Positions 1-9,013 of a stretch of 64,000 nt of DNA are shown piece by piece. The DNA is taken from assembly GCF_021390435.2 (NCBI RefSeq), contig NZ_JAJVCN010000002.1:186001-250000 (forward strand). The letters are read 5' to 3'. The translations under genes and the position numbers were made by a program. A model generated the notes under the pieces. That model was not told the origin of the DNA. It searched no databases and saw only the letters and a program-made list of their open reading frames with translations. This DNA is from Kibdelosporangium philippinense. GTDB lineage: Bacteria > Actinomycetota > Actinomycetes > Mycobacteriales > Pseudonocardiaceae. How positions within the stretch are numbered: the first letter of the stretch is position 1; every line of letters begins with the position of its first letter.

Positions 1-27
1 GCCTTCTTCTTGTTTTCTTGCGCAAGA

Positions 28-1689
28 TCAGAGGTCGCCGACGTAGGGGATCTTGTTGACCTCAGGCGAGGACATCCACTGCCGCAGGATCATCGTCGCG
101 CGGACGTCGTCCTCGTTGTACACGTACAGCCGGTCTCGCTGGTCCAGTTTCGATTCGCCGCCGTCCATGCCGACCGCGTCGCGGTACCACCGCATCGAGT
201 TCTCGCCGCTGGCTTCGGAATCGCGCCAGCTGAAGCCCGCGGCCGGGGCGATGATTTTCAGTCCTTTGCCCTGTGCGCACAGGAACTGGTCCTGGACACT
301 GCGGAACAGGTCGAACCACGCGTCCGAGTCGATGAATTCCTGGACCTGGTGTTCGGTCGGGATGCCCGGCTGGCCTTTGAACCTGCGGGCCGACGCGAGC
401 AGCCAGCGGTTCTCGGCGAGTTCGTTGTAGCAGTAGGCGCGGAAGGTCAGGCCGCGGGCACGAGCGCGCAGCCGGACACCCATCAGCCACTCCCAGAACT
501 CGGCGAACGAACGCGCCTCATCCTTTGTCGGCAGCGGGTCCCAGGTCGCGAATGCGCGGTAGCCCTGTTCCTCGCCGACATCGGCGCCGCTGAGCAAGAC
601 GCCCCACATGTACGCGCCCGCGTCACCGAAGCTCTCCATGTCGACGTCGACCTCGACATCCGCGCGGGGCACGACCACTTCGGGCACCCGGCGGACCATC
701 GTCAGGTCACGCAGCCACGCCTTGGCCAATGCGATCGCGTCATCCGAGGGCAGCCCGACCAGCTGCAAATCCGTCCCCATCTGAACGTCTGCCAGCTCGT
801 CGACGGTCTGGATGCCCGCCGCTCGCAACGTCACCGCGTCCTCGCCGCGCGCCACGAGGCTGACGTCACGCTTCTCCATCAGCGTGACCTCGCAGACCGG
901 CCACCACGGGCAGCTGCGGCATTCCAAGATCCGCGATGGCCGCGCCAGCGGTTGTCCCCCATTGGCGGCTGCGGCGGCGACAGCCAGACGGTCGGAGAAT
1001 CGGTTGTCGTACTCCGACAGTGCCGTGCGGCCGCCTGGCCAGGTTGGCGCCTCCAGGTCGTGCCACGCCACGACGTCCGCGTCCAGGCCGATCACGCCGC
1101 CGACCGCGCGTCCGGACGCCGCGTAACCAGAGGCCTGCAGCATCCGCCAGGCGTGCGCGAGCCTCATCTGGTCACGCGGTTGCGGCCGGATCTTGCGCAG
1201 CGGGTCCACGCGGCTGCCGTTCGGCATCGGCTCGCCCAGCGGCGACGTGCGGGCGCCCTGCCCCGGGTCGGTCACTTTGTGCCGGACGACCAGCACTGGC
1301 ACGTAGCCCTTGTCGCTCTTGACCAGGAGATCGATCGAACCACGGCGTCCGCCGCGGGGGTCACGCGGCAGCTGCGCGGCCCAGATGAACCGGGCGCCCG
1401 CAGTCAGCATCGCCAGCGTCGCCTGCTCGCGATCGGATCCACGCAGGTCAGCGCCAGTGGGGATCTCCATCCAGTCCGGGCCGACCAGGCGCGCCACCTG
1501 GTCCGCGACCGTGCGGCGGTGCGCGGTCGCGTCCGCTTTTCGCTGCTGGCCGGTGGGGTCGGGGGCGGCTTTCGGGACGTCTCGCATGGCCGGGTCGTGT
1601 TCCAGGTGCACGCGCCGCCGGCAACGGTTGACCACACCAGCGTCGAGCAGCACCGAATCCGTCACAGTAAGCACTTTAGGCGAGGCCAT
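28..1689 (-). CDS. TM0106-type RecB-like putative nuclease
   Basis: A 553-residue protein resembling the TM0106 family, which joins a RecB-like PD-(D/E)XK region to a C-terminal RNase H-like exonuclease fold. A Cys-rich segment (CRSCPWWPVC, about residue 250) fits the cluster-binding motif of RecB-type nucleases. The C-terminal half shows spaced acidic residues (VDVDMESFGD, then NEDDVRAT near the end) expected of a DEDD-type metal site. Substrate and pathway are unknown; a DNA-processing role is inferred from the family. An in-frame ATG at 1761 also exists, but the ATG at 1687-1689 immediately precedes the recognisable N-terminus (MASPKVL). The start faces the divergent gene at 1737. Confidence 0.75.
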   Translation of the reverse strand: MASPKVLTVTDSVLLDAGVVNRCRRRVHLEHDPAMRDVPKAAPDPTGQQRKADATAHRRTVADQVARLVGPDWMEIPTGADLRGSDREQATLAMLTAGARFIWAAQLPRDPRGGRRGSIDLLVKSDKGYVPVLVVRHKVTDPGQGARTSPLGEPMPNGSRVDPLRKIRPQPRDQMRLAHAWRMLQASGYAASGRAVGGVIGLDADVVAWHDLEAPTWPGGRTALSEYDNRFSDRLAVAAAAANGGQPLARPSRILECRSCPWWPVCEVTLMEKRDVSLVARGEDAVTLRAAGIQTVDELADVQMGTDLQLVGLPSDDAIALAKAWLRDLTMVRRVPEVVVPRADVEVDVDMESFGDAGAYMWGVLLSGADVGEEQGYRAFATWDPLPTKDEARSFAEFWEWLMGVRLRARARGLTFRAYCYNELAENRWLLASARRFKGQPGIPTEHQVQEFIDSDAWFDLFRSVQDQFLCAQGKGLKIIAPAAGFSWRDSEASGENSMRWYRDAVGMDGGESKLDQRDRLYVYNEDDVRATMILRQWMSSPEVNKIPYVGDL

Positions 1690-1736
1690 TGACGACCGAG
1701 ATGCTGCTATTGCCCCACGACAGTAGGTTGGTGGCC

Positions 1737-2177
1737 ATGAGCGCGACGAAGCGAACTCCACGGATCAATCCGCGCAGTGCGAAAAACGCCGTCGCCGTCG
1801 CCAAGGTGATCGGCCCGGTGGTCGTTCCGGTGCTCATCCCCTTCGCCGCGAAAGCCGCGGCCACACTTCGTAACCTCAAGGACAACCGGCGCGCCCACAA
1901 ACTCGGTGTTCCCGTCGCTGACCTGGCGAAATACACCGGCCGAGGCGCTGCACTACACGCTCGGATCGCCGGTCTCGCCGAGGTACTGCAAGAGCTGAAG
2001 GACCGCGGCAAGGACGATCTGTTCGCCGCTGAGACCGCCGAGACGCTGGCCAAACTGACCTCGGCCGTGCGCGCGGCCGAACGGATGCCGACCGCGAAGC
2101 GAAAAACTGTGCACAAGGCGGTCGCTGCCGAACTCGACCAGTTGGAGCAGCGGCTCCTGCACAAGTTGGGCATCTGA
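1737..2177 (+). CDS. conserved actinobacterial protein (DUF6474-like)
   Basis: A 146-residue basic protein with no enzyme motif. It has a Lys/Arg-rich N-terminus, an Ala/Val/Pro hydrophobic stretch (VIGPVVVPVLIPFAAKAAA, about 25-43) and a mostly helical C-terminal half rich in Ala, Glu and Lys. The pattern recalls the DUF6474 family of actinobacteria, but that match is from memory. ATG 1737 is preferred over the in-frame ATG 1689 because the latter overlaps the divergent nuclease start and adds a non-conserved-looking extension. Function unknown. Confidence 0.6.
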   Translation: MSATKRTPRINPRSAKNAVAVAKVIGPVVVPVLIPFAAKAAATLRNLKDNRRAHKLGVPVADLAKYTGRGAALHARIAGLAEVLQELKDRGKDDLFAAETAETLAKLTSAVRAAERMPTAKRKTVHKAVAAELDQLEQRLLHKLGI

Positions 2178-2240
2178 GTCCGACGGTTTCAGTATTCCGG
2201 CCGACTCGCTCACCGGGAGCCTCCGGCTACGCTCCACCGT

Positions 2241-2792
2241 GTGAAGAGGCGACCGGTCACCGCGCGCAGTTGCCCAAGGGCGTCACTGCGTGGCTGGACG
2301 CTGGCCGTGAGCTCGGGCGCGCTGGCCATCGCCGCGCACGGGATGGCAGGTGGCGCGACGCCGGACACGGCGCTCGCTGTCCTGTTGACCATGATCGTCG
2401 CGTGGGCGGGCACAGCTGTCGCCAGCCGCTTTGACGGGCCGTTGTCGATGCTCATCGCCCTGGGAATGGCCCAGGCGGCGATGCACCTGGTCCTCAACTA
2501 CGTCGTTCCCTCACACGTCGGCCACAGCACGCCCTTCGACCCGGCGGTCATGCTCGCGACACACGCGGGCGCGACCTTGGTGACCGCGTTGCTGCTGGCC
2601 AAGGCCGACACGGCCGTCGGGCTGATCGGTTCGGCGATGCGGCTGCTGCTCGATCTGATCGAGCCGCCCCGGTTCCCGGCGGTCGCCAGCGCGACTTATG
2701 CATTGCCGGAATCGCCGGACCGGATCGATCACATCCGGGCCGTGCTGCTGCGCCGCGTGCACGCCAGACGCGGTCCACCTGTCTGCTCCTGA
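2241..2792 (+). CDS. small multi-span membrane protein upstream of ycnI
   Basis: A 183-residue protein with a GTG start. It shows about four hydrophobic segments (about 20-40, 45-62, 70-88 and 105-125), several His residues between or near them (HGMAGG, MHLVLNYVV, PSHVGHS) and a basic cytoplasmic-looking tail. It ends 52 bases before ycnI, so it probably belongs to the same copper-related operon. No family was recognised with confidence. The exposed His/Met residues would suit a metal-handling role, which is inference only. Confidence 0.6.
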   Translation: MKRRPVTARSCPRASLRGWTLAVSSGALAIAAHGMAGGATPDTALAVLLTMIVAWAGTAVASRFDGPLSMLIALGMAQAAMHLVLNYVVPSHVGHSTPFDPAVMLATHAGATLVTALLLAKADTAVGLIGSAMRLLLDLIEPPRFPAVASATYALPESPDRIDHIRAVLLRRVHARRGPPVCS

Positions 2793-2844
2793 AATCCGAT
2801 TTCTCCCCTCACTCACCCCTGCACTTTTCAGGAGCTACCTCACT

Positions 2845-3615
2845 ATGTCTACAAATCGACTTTTGGCGCGCGGTTTTGCCGTGGCGATCGCCGCCGGAGC
2901 CGTTGTTCTCGCTGGTGGCGGCGTCGCCAGCGCGCACGTGACGGCGAATGTCACCGAGCCCGCCAAGCAGGGCGGCTACTCGAAGATCACCTTCCGGGTG
3001 CCGAACGAGGACGCCAGCCAGGGCACGATCAAACTGCAGCTGGTGTTCCCCAAGGACACGCCGCTGACCGGCGCGCGGCCCAAGCCGGTGCCCGGCTGGA
3101 CCGCCGAAGTCAAGAAGACCCAACTGGACAAGCCGGTCTCCAACGGCCACGGCGGCGAGATCAAGGAAGCGATCGACACGATCACCTGGACCGCACAGCC
3201 AGGCACCCGGATCAACCCGGGCGAGTTCCAGGAGTTCGACATCTCCGCTGGCCCGCTGCCCAAGGCCGACCAGCTGATCATCCCCGCGATCCAGACCTAC
3301 GACGGCGCCAAGGGCGAAGTGAAGTGGGACGCCCCGCCGACCGCGGGTGAGGAGCCTGAGCACCCGGCCCCGGTCGTCAAGCTGGTCGCGGCTGCCGCTG
3401 GCGAGGACGCCCACGGCAGCGCGGGCACGCAAAGCGACGTGAAACCCGCCGCTGACTCGCACAACGAGGCCGCTGCGGCAGGCACCGACACCACCGCGCG
3501 TTGGCTCGGCGGAATCGGCCTTGTCGTCGGCGCACTGGGCCTCGGCCTGGGTATCGGCGCCACCCTGCGGGCGAAGCGGGTGACGGCCGCCGCCCGTGGA
3601 GGCGAGAAGGCATGA
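2845..3615 (+). CDS. ycnI: YcnI family copper-associated membrane-anchored protein
   Basis: A 256-residue secreted protein. The signal peptide ends at ASAHVTANVTEPAKQGG, so the mature protein would start with His, the copper-binding feature of YcnI (DUF1775) proteins. The beta-rich domain spans about 30-185 (TFRVPNED, PVPGWTAEV, WTAQPGTRI). A flexible His/Asp linker and one C-terminal transmembrane helix with basic residues follow. The ATG at 2845 has AGGAG upstream and gives the complete signal peptide. The stop overlaps the copC start by four bases (ATGA), indicating translational coupling. YcnI proteins act at the cell surface in copper handling together with CopC/CopD. Confidence 0.9.
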   Translation: MSTNRLLARGFAVAIAAGAVVLAGGGVASAHVTANVTEPAKQGGYSKITFRVPNEDASQGTIKLQLVFPKDTPLTGARPKPVPGWTAEVKKTQLDKPVSNGHGGEIKEAIDTITWTAQPGTRINPGEFQEFDISAGPLPKADQLIIPAIQTYDGAKGEVKWDAPPTAGEEPEHPAPVVKLVAAAAGEDAHGSAGTQSDVKPAADSHNEAAAAGTDTTARWLGGIGLVVGALGLGLGIGATLRAKRVTAAARGGEKA

Positions 3616-4166
3616 GGCGGTTCGTAGCCGCGTCCGTGTTGGCCGGCCTGGCGTTCGTCGGGCTGGCCACCCCCGCCCTCGCGCACAACTCCCTTGTGGA
3701 CTCCAACCCCAAGGACAAGGTGTCGCTCGCGACGGGTCCGCAAACCATCCAGCTCACGTTCGACCAGCCAGTACAGGACGGCGACGGGATCAACACCATC
3801 TCGGTGATGGATCCGCAGGGCAACCATTGGGAAGCCGCGCCGCCGCAGGTGAACAGCACGGTCGTGAGCGCGCCGTTGCGGCCGCTGGGCCCCAGTGGCG
3901 TCTATCGGATCGCGTGGCGCGTGCTGTCGGCCGACGGTCACCCCGTGAAGGGCGAACTGTCGTTCACGCTCACCACTGCGGGCAACGGCACGCCCTTGCC
4001 CGCGGACGAACTGGCCAAGTTCAACAACGGCGCCAGTGTCTCCGCGCCGGGTGAAGCCGAGAGCGGCGGAATCCCCACGTGGGTATGGATCGTCGGTGCC
4101 GTGCTCGTGCTCGGCATAGGCATTGTGTTCGCGCTTCGTATGGGCGGTAAGGAAGACGACGCCTGA
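3612..4166 (+). CDS. copC: CopC domain copper resistance protein
   Basis: A 184-residue exported protein. The signal peptide ends at ATPALAHNSLVDSNP; the His directly after the cleavage site is the N-terminal copper ligand of CopC proteins. The CopC immunoglobulin-like domain (about 25-120) contains the usual DGHPVKGELSFTL segment with a further His. A disordered stretch and a C-terminal anchor helix (WVWIVGAVLVLGIGIVFAL) complete it. Its ATG overlaps the ycnI stop and its TGA overlaps the copD start, so the three genes form a tight copper-uptake or tolerance operon. Confidence 0.9.
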   Translation: MRRFVAASVLAGLAFVGLATPALAHNSLVDSNPKDKVSLATGPQTIQLTFDQPVQDGDGINTISVMDPQGNHWEAAPPQVNSTVVSAPLRPLGPSGVYRIAWRVLSADGHPVKGELSFTLTTAGNGTPLPADELAKFNNGASVSAPGEAESGGIPTWVWIVGAVLVLGIGIVFALRMGGKEDDA

Positions 4167-5185
4167 TGTCCTCGACCCGGGCCACCGCTTCGCCTCGGTT
4201 CGCTCTGGTCGGCGTCCTGGTCACGGCCGCGATCGTTGGTGTCCTTATTGGACTCGCGATCACCGTGACCACGGCGCTGCCCGGGCTGCCCGAGCCGGAT
4301 GCGGTGGTCCGGTACGGCATTCCGGTCGTCCGGGTACTGTTGGACATGGCCGCGGTCGTCACCGTCGGACTTTCCCTGCTGCCCTTGCTGATCGGCTTCG
4401 ATCGGCCGAAACTCGCCGAGGCCGTGCTGGCCGGGACACGGCGGGTGACTGTCGCAAGTGCACTCACGTGGGCGATCGCCGCACTGGTCGCACTCGTCCT
4501 GCAGACCGCCGAACTGCGACTGTCGCGATCGGTCACTCTCACCGCGATCTGGGACTACATCCGGACTGTCGCGGCGGGAAAGGCACTTGTCGCGGTTTTC
4601 CTCTTCGCGATGCTGTGTGCTGTCCTCGCGGCGTGGACTGTCCGCAAAGGCGAATCTGTTCCTGCCGAACTGCGTGCCGCTGCCGCGTTGTTCACGCTCT
4701 TGCCGTTGCCGGTGACCGGTCACGCCACCGACTGGTCGTGGCACGACATCACGATGGTCTCGATGGAACTGCACGTGCTCGCCGCGGTCACATGGACCGG
4801 AGGGCTTGGCGCGGTGGTCGTGCTACTGGCCGCGAATCGCACCCTGCTGGCGCATGCCCTGCCGCGATTCTCGAAGTTGGCCACAATTTGCGTTGTGGTC
4901 TCGGCGGTGACCGGGCTGTTCAACGGAATCGCCGAACTCGTGCTCACACCCGGCAGCTCGCTGTGGCGTGACCTCTTTGGAACGGGCTACGGCCTGCTCG
5001 TGCTTTTCAAGATCGGCTGCGTTGTCCTGCTTGGACTGCTCGGCGCGAACATCCGCTGGCGGCTGCTGCCGTCGATCATGCGGCACAACCGGACCGCGCT
5101 GGTCGGCTGGGCAACGGCCGAACTGGCGATCATGGGACTGGCCTTTGGCTTCGCCGTTGTGCTCACCCGCGCGCCGGTGGTGTGA
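4166..5185 (+). CDS. copD: CopD family copper transport membrane protein
   Basis: A 339-residue integral membrane protein with about eight predicted helices. The CopD domain has conserved His residues in GHATDWSWHDITMVSMELHVLAA (about 190-212), the likely copper ligands within the membrane. The start ATG shares one base with the copC stop (TGATG). CopD works with periplasmic-side CopC to move copper across the membrane. No CsoR-type regulator gene or box was seen nearby, so regulation is unknown. Confidence 0.88.
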   Translation: MSSTRATASPRFALVGVLVTAAIVGVLIGLAITVTTALPGLPEPDAVVRYGIPVVRVLLDMAAVVTVGLSLLPLLIGFDRPKLAEAVLAGTRRVTVASALTWAIAALVALVLQTAELRLSRSVTLTAIWDYIRTVAAGKALVAVFLFAMLCAVLAAWTVRKGESVPAELRAAAALFTLLPLPVTGHATDWSWHDITMVSMELHVLAAVTWTGGLGAVVVLLAANRTLLAHALPRFSKLATICVVVSAVTGLFNGIAELVLTPGSSLWRDLFGTGYGLLVLFKIGCVVLLGLLGANIRWRLLPSIMRHNRTALVGWATAELAIMGLAFGFAVVLTRAPVV

Positions 5186-5271
5186 GCGCTCGCCGTTCGT
5201 CGCGAGTGGAGATTATGTGGCGGCCGTCACGTTCAACGAAAAAGCCGCTGAAAATCCGAAGAGTCGAGCGG

Positions 5272-5577
5272 TCAGTCCTGCTCGGTGAACTGCGCGGGTT
5301 CGTGTGGCCTGCGCAACTCCGACAACCGCTGCATGGTCGTCGCCCCGCGCTTCTCGAGTTCCTTGCGGGTGATCCAGCCTGCCGCGAAGTGCCGGTAGCT
5401 CTGCGCCAGCATGACGAGTTCGGCGAGGTAGTCAGCTGCCCTGCGACGACTGCCTTCTGGCAACCGGGAAACCAGAGCGAGCTGGGCTTCCACCACTTCG
5501 TCCAGCACTTGGGCGGACCGCAGCGCGCGCTTCGCACGCCGACCATCACCGACTGTCCTGCTCAGCAGCCCCAACAC
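5272..5577 (-). CDS. small helical hypothetical protein
   Basis: A 101-residue protein with a GTG start. It is predicted mostly alpha-helical, with heptad-like patterns (LDEVVEAQLALVSRLP and KRGATTMQRLSELRRP), and has no signal peptide or membrane segment. Family not recognised. It lies alone between copD (convergent) and a kinase-like gene. The codon third positions are G/C rich as in the neighbours, which supports a real gene. A dyad TTCTCG-A-CGAGAA sits 28 bases upstream at 5605-5617 and may be its operator. Confidence 0.5.
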   Translation of the reverse strand: MLGLLSRTVGDGRRAKRALRSAQVLDEVVEAQLALVSRLPEGSRRRAADYLAELVMLAQSYRHFAAGWITRKELEKRGATTMQRLSELRRPHEPAQFTEQD

Positions 5578-5604
5578 CGTGATCCATCACCTCTTGGTGA
5601 GCAA

Positions 5605-5617
5605 TTCTCGACGAGAA
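5605..5617. promoter_or_regulatory. short perfect dyad upstream of the 101-residue gene
   Basis: TTCTCG, one central A, then CGAGAA: a 13-base perfect dyad in an otherwise gene-free interval (5578-5710). It is placed where an operator of the minus-strand gene at 5577 would lie. No regulator is assigned. Confidence 0.3.
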
Positions 5618-5710
5618 CTTGAACACAGAGTAGCCGATAACCCGGTTGGGGCAACGGCCGCCATCTGTCGAGAAAGGATTCGCTCAGCGAGGCCCTGGCG
5701 TTACCGCCAT

Positions 5711-6610
5711 TCAGGTGTACCGGACCCACCGCGCGCGGGTGTCGCCGCGCCGGAAATCACCGAGACGGCGCATCAGCTCGGGCCGTACCTCGGGGTTGCT
5801 GCGCACACTCGGCAGCACGCTAGTGATCAACTTCAGCTCTCTGACCTCACGCAACACCCGGAAGCCAGCCCATCGGGTGACGTCAAAACCGTACGCCCGG
5901 ACGATCTCACGGTACGTACGCGCGGGCTCGCCGAACCGGCCAACTCCGACGGCAACAGGTGTCAGATCCCACTCTGGCGGACCCAGCGAAGTGGAATCGA
6001 AATCACACAACACCGGTCCGTCCGGCGACGGAATCAGATTCCCGAGATGCGCGTCGCCGTGCAGGACCGCGGGCGGCAGCTCGAACTGCAGGTTGGCCAG
6101 CTCATCGGACAGCCGCTCACACGTGTCCAGCAGGAACTGGTGGTCGTCGTCATCGATGTCCTCGGCGTCGTCGATCCGCCTGAGCACGTCATCAAGGGGA
6201 TCCCACGCGGGCAGCTCGAACGACGGCGGCGGCAGGCTGTGGATCCGCTTCAGCAGCTCGCCCAGATCACGGCCACGAGGTTTGCGGCTGCCGTCCGGGA
6301 CGACATCCCAAACCGTCGCCAGGTGTTCACCCGCGCGTACCGGCTGGGTGACCCCGGCAAGCAGCCGGACGGACGGAATGTCGTGCTCGGCGAACCACGC
6401 GGCGACCCTGACGACCTTCTCGACCCGGTGGCGCAAGGCGTGCGACCCGACGATACGGACCACGGCGGTATCGCCGACCAGGCGATACACCGCGTTGTTG
6501 GTGAACCTGAGCAAGGTCGCGCCGGACGCGTCCAGGCCGATCTGCTCGCAGATCAGCGTTAACGCCGCGGCGAGGCTGTCCCTGCTGAACCGTCCCTCGG
6601 ACTTGACCAT
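5711..6610 (-). CDS. aminoglycoside-phosphotransferase-fold kinase (APH family)
   Basis: A 299-residue protein with the APH/choline-kinase catalytic core. HGDAHLGN (about residues 183-190) is the Brenner motif with catalytic Asp, and CDFDSTSLGPPEWDL supplies the metal-binding Asp. The N-lobe has no typical resistance-enzyme signature, so the substrate is unknown and an antibiotic-resistance role should not be assumed. The ATG at 6610 gives a normal N-terminus 31 bases after the upstream XRE/TPR gene stop; a longer in-frame start at 6688 would overlap that gene. The pair is probably co-transcribed. Confidence 0.78.
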   Translation of the reverse strand: MVKSEGRFSRDSLAAALTLICEQIGLDASGATLLRFTNNAVYRLVGDTAVVRIVGSHALRHRVEKVVRVAAWFAEHDIPSVRLLAGVTQPVRAGEHLATVWDVVPDGSRKPRGRDLGELLKRIHSLPPPSFELPAWDPLDDVLRRIDDAEDIDDDDHQFLLDTCERLSDELANLQFELPPAVLHGDAHLGNLIPSPDGPVLCDFDSTSLGPPEWDLTPVAVGVGRFGEPARTYREIVRAYGFDVTRWAGFRVLREVRELKLITSVLPSVRSNPEVRPELMRRLGDFRRGDTRARWVRYT

Positions 6611-6641
6611 GGAACCGGTTCTGTGGGGCTCAGCCGTCTGC

Positions 6642-8018
6642 TCACGCGTCCGCGTCGAAGTACTTGTTGAGCGCGTCGGAGAGTTCACGGGCCTGACTGT
6701 TGTTGCGGCGCTTGTCGGCCTCTTGCTTCAACGGCCGCATCCGGTCCTTCGCACGACCGGACGTGATGTTCTCGGCCAGCTCGACCGCGGACCGACCGAC
6801 CTTGGAACCGTGGTCGATATCGCCCTCGATCAGGTGGTTGGTGGCAAGCGCACTGAGGTTGAAGGTTTTACTGCGGGCCATGTCGTCGCCATAGGCGTCG
6901 ATCGCCCGCTGCAATGCCGGGATCGCGTACTTCGTGTGCTTGGTGTCGACCTCTTGGGCGAGCACCGTGTGCACGGTGCCGATCATCGCGTGCACATCGG
7001 TCTCGGTGAAGAACTTCACCCAGGTTTCGGCGCCGTCGAGGTCGGCACGAGCGAACTCGTCACGCGTCCGGCCGAGCAGCTTCATCGTCTGCTCCCGCTG
7101 GCCCATCATCGCGTAGGCCCACGCCTCGTTCGCGCACAGCACCGCGACCGCCAGCTCCGAGCCGGAGTTCTGGGCCGCGATCTGGCCGAGCGAGAAGATC
7201 TTGAGCGCGTCATTGGGCGCGCCGTTGTGCAAGTAGACCCGGCCCATCCGGTAGAGGATGTTGGCGACAAGAGGCTCACTGCGGCCCTCTTTCGCCAGCT
7301 CAAGACCCTTGCCGAAGTGGTTGCGGGCGGAGTCGAGCAGCCCGATGTCGAAGGACGTCCAGCCCGCGAGGTTGTGCAGGTCCGCCAGTGCGACGTGCAG
7401 GCGTTGCTTGACCACATCGGTCGCGGACGCGCCGAGCATCTGTTGCCCCCAGGACAGCTGCGCGATCACCGCGTCACGGCAGGAACCACCGCCGTACTGG
7501 TAGTCCAACGAGCGCAATGCCCTGGTAGCGGCCTCAACCTGGCGCACATCCGTCATACCGATCCGACCGGGGGCCGGAGTCTGGATGGGGTTCGAGACCC
7601 ACGGCCCGGAGTCCGCGCCGAACACGTTCGCGCCCATCGTGACGGCCGCGGCGTGCGCGAGGAACTTCCGACGCTTCACCGACTCTGCCTCCTCGGGGGT
7701 CTGGTCGTCGACCGTGGCGACGACACGGACCCGTGTCTCCTCGTCATATGCGAGGCCCATGTATCCCCTTGGAACGCCCAAGCCAGCGGCGATCCTCGCG
7801 AGTACGTCATAGGCCATGACCTGGCGACCTTTGAGGATCTCCGATACCTCGGACTGCGACTGGCCGGTCTGCGCGGCGATCTGCCGCTGCGAGATTCCGT
7901 GCTTTCGCAGCAGCCGGTAGACCTGACTGATCTCCCTCGCGGCAAGCGCTGCCCGCATGTCCGGCTTCTCCCAGACATCAGCGGTTACCACAGCACCTTG
8001 TGACCCGGTGGAGTTCAC
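6642..8018 (-). CDS. XRE-family transcriptional regulator with TPR-like repeats
   Basis: A 458-residue protein. The N-terminal helix-turn-helix (about 25-85: ISQRQIAAQTGQSQSEVSEILKGRQ) is of the XRE/Cro type. The long C-terminal region is built of helical TPR-like repeats (about 150-420, e.g. ALADLHNLAGWTSFDIG, NILYRMGRVYLHNG). This layout is common among actinobacterial peptide- or partner-sensing regulators. Between them lies a segment resembling a Tat- or membrane-like stretch (RRKFLAHAAAVTMGANVFG), often seen in this family. It is divergent from the small genes at 8237 and 8550 and probably controls them and the downstream kinase-like gene. Confidence 0.82.
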   Translation of the reverse strand: MNSTGSQGAVVTADVWEKPDMRAALAAREISQVYRLLRKHGISQRQIAAQTGQSQSEVSEILKGRQVMAYDVLARIAAGLGVPRGYMGLAYDEETRVRVVATVDDQTPEEAESVKRRKFLAHAAAVTMGANVFGADSGPWVSNPIQTPAPGRIGMTDVRQVEAATRALRSLDYQYGGGSCRDAVIAQLSWGQQMLGASATDVVKQRLHVALADLHNLAGWTSFDIGLLDSARNHFGKGLELAKEGRSEPLVANILYRMGRVYLHNGAPNDALKIFSLGQIAAQNSGSELAVAVLCANEAWAYAMMGQREQTMKLLGRTRDEFARADLDGAETWVKFFTETDVHAMIGTVHTVLAQEVDTKHTKYAIPALQRAIDAYGDDMARSKTFNLSALATNHLIEGDIDHGSKVGRSAVELAENITSGRAKDRMRPLKQEADKRRNNSQARELSDALNKYFDADA

Positions 8019-8185
8019 TCGCGCCCCCTTGCAGTCCGTTGGGCGTCAACCGCAGAGTAAACACATTGCGGCAGGGCCGAGAAGTAGTGATCGGTCAGGC
8101 TGATCGGTCGGGCCGAAGTCCGCTGACCGCTTAACGTGAAACCGCGCCCGATCAGCTCACCATCACCCCGTTCGAGTTTGCCACG

Positions 8186-8205
8186 TACCAATCTAGTTTT
8201 TGGTA
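8186..8205. promoter_or_regulatory. inverted repeat in the XRE divergent promoter region
   Basis: TACCAA and TTGGTA separated by eight bases. It lies in the 218-base interval between the XRE regulator and the 99-residue gene. The interval also has two near-identical copies of GATCGGTC around 8090-8110. Either could be the regulator's operator. Confidence 0.35.
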
Positions 8206-8236
8206 AGCATTCGAGCACGGAGGGAAACTTCTGATC

Positions 8237-8536
8237 GTGGACCTGGTCGGCTCGACGGTGACGCGCCCCGCTCCTACGCCCTCACCTGCAGCGCAGGCGG
8301 AGGCGCAGGACTCCCCTGGCCTCAGAGATCTGACCGGCTCATTTTCCGGCCGTCAGGTATGGCACATCAGCTGCGGAGACGTCATCAACCGCGATCGCTG
8401 TCTCACTGTGCTCGTGAACGATCAGAACAAGGTGGTGCTTGTCGGACCTCCCGGCGAGACCGCGGTCCTGTCTTCCGGCCAGCTCGGCCAGTTGCGGGAC
8501 GCCCTACGAGAAGCCGCCGAGCAGGCGGAAAGGTGA
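8237..8536 (+). CDS. small conserved hypothetical protein next to XRE regulator
   Basis: A 99-residue protein with a GTG start. The first 40 residues are Pro/Ala-rich and probably disordered. The rest is a compact beta-alpha unit (VWHISCGDVINRDRCLTVLV, then LSSGQLGQLRDALREAAEQ). Small acidic partners beside XRE regulators are typical in actinobacteria (the DUF397 type is one example), but this sequence is not a clear DUF397. It is followed by the 8550 gene with only 13 bases between. Confidence 0.55.
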   Translation: MDLVGSTVTRPAPTPSPAAQAEAQDSPGLRDLTGSFSGRQVWHISCGDVINRDRCLTVLVNDQNKVVLVGPPGETAVLSSGQLGQLRDALREAAEQAER

Positions 8537-8549
8537 CGGTGACGCTCCC

Positions 8550-8894
8550 GTGGACGAGATACTCGGCCAGGTTTTGCGCAATGCGGTGTGGGAACGCCTT
8601 GACATGCTCTCCGAGCTGGCAACCCGCGCAGACGCCCCGTCCCTGCTGTCCGTGGCCCGATCCGAGCTGCCCCGCCTGACCGAAGGCTGGCGAGCGATGC
8701 TCTCGGCCCACGAGCCCGACGAGCGAGGAAACTGCCCTACCTGTTCATCAAGGTGGCGCCAGCAAAAAGCGCCATGCTCGGTCTGGCGAGCAGCCTACGA
8801 GCACCTGGTAGCCGGAGGCCTCGCCCCAGCAGGAGGCAGGCACGTCCGAAGGGCAACAGCAACCCCCCGCCGTGTGGTGGCCGGCGCCCGATAG
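8550..8894 (+). CDS. small Cys-containing hypothetical protein
   Basis: A 114-residue protein starting at GTG 8550 just behind a purine-rich ribosome site (GGCGGAAAGG). It has an N-terminal helical region (EILGQVLRNAVWERLDMLSEL) and a Cys pair with a third Cys (CPTCSSRWRQQKAPC) that may form a small zinc knuckle. The basic tail is low-complexity. It follows the 99-residue gene in the same direction, so both probably form one unit under the divergent XRE regulator. Function unknown. Confidence 0.5.
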   Translation: MDEILGQVLRNAVWERLDMLSELATRADAPSLLSVARSELPRLTEGWRAMLSAHEPDERGNCPTCSSRWRQQKAPCSVWRAAYEHLVAGGLAPAGGRHVRRATATPRRVVAGAR

Positions 8895-8901
8895 ACCGGC
8901 G

Positions 8902-8940
8902 GTCCGGTTCGTCCGTCCCCCCGAGCGAGGCGAACCGGAC
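8902..8940. terminator. hairpin downstream of the small XRE-linked genes
   Basis: GTCCGGTTCG (8902-8911) pairs perfectly with CGAACCGGAC (8931-8940) across a 19-base loop, eight bases after the stop of the 114-residue gene. There is no U-tract, as is usual in high-GC actinobacteria. Confidence 0.5.
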
Positions 8941-9013
8941 TGCCATCCAAAAGCACAGCGAGCAAAGCGAGCAGTGCGACTGGGTGAAGGCCGGTCCGCG
9001 CGTGTCTGCCGCT

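Noticed and set aside
10..1692. 560-residue plus-strand frame opposite the TM0106-type nuclease
   Set aside because: It is the antisense shadow of a recognisable gene with typical Arg/His/Val-rich composition.
5711..6610. Aminoglycoside resistance gene
   Set aside because: The fold matches APH but no subclass signature of a resistance enzyme is seen; the partner is a regulator typical of chromosomal physiology.
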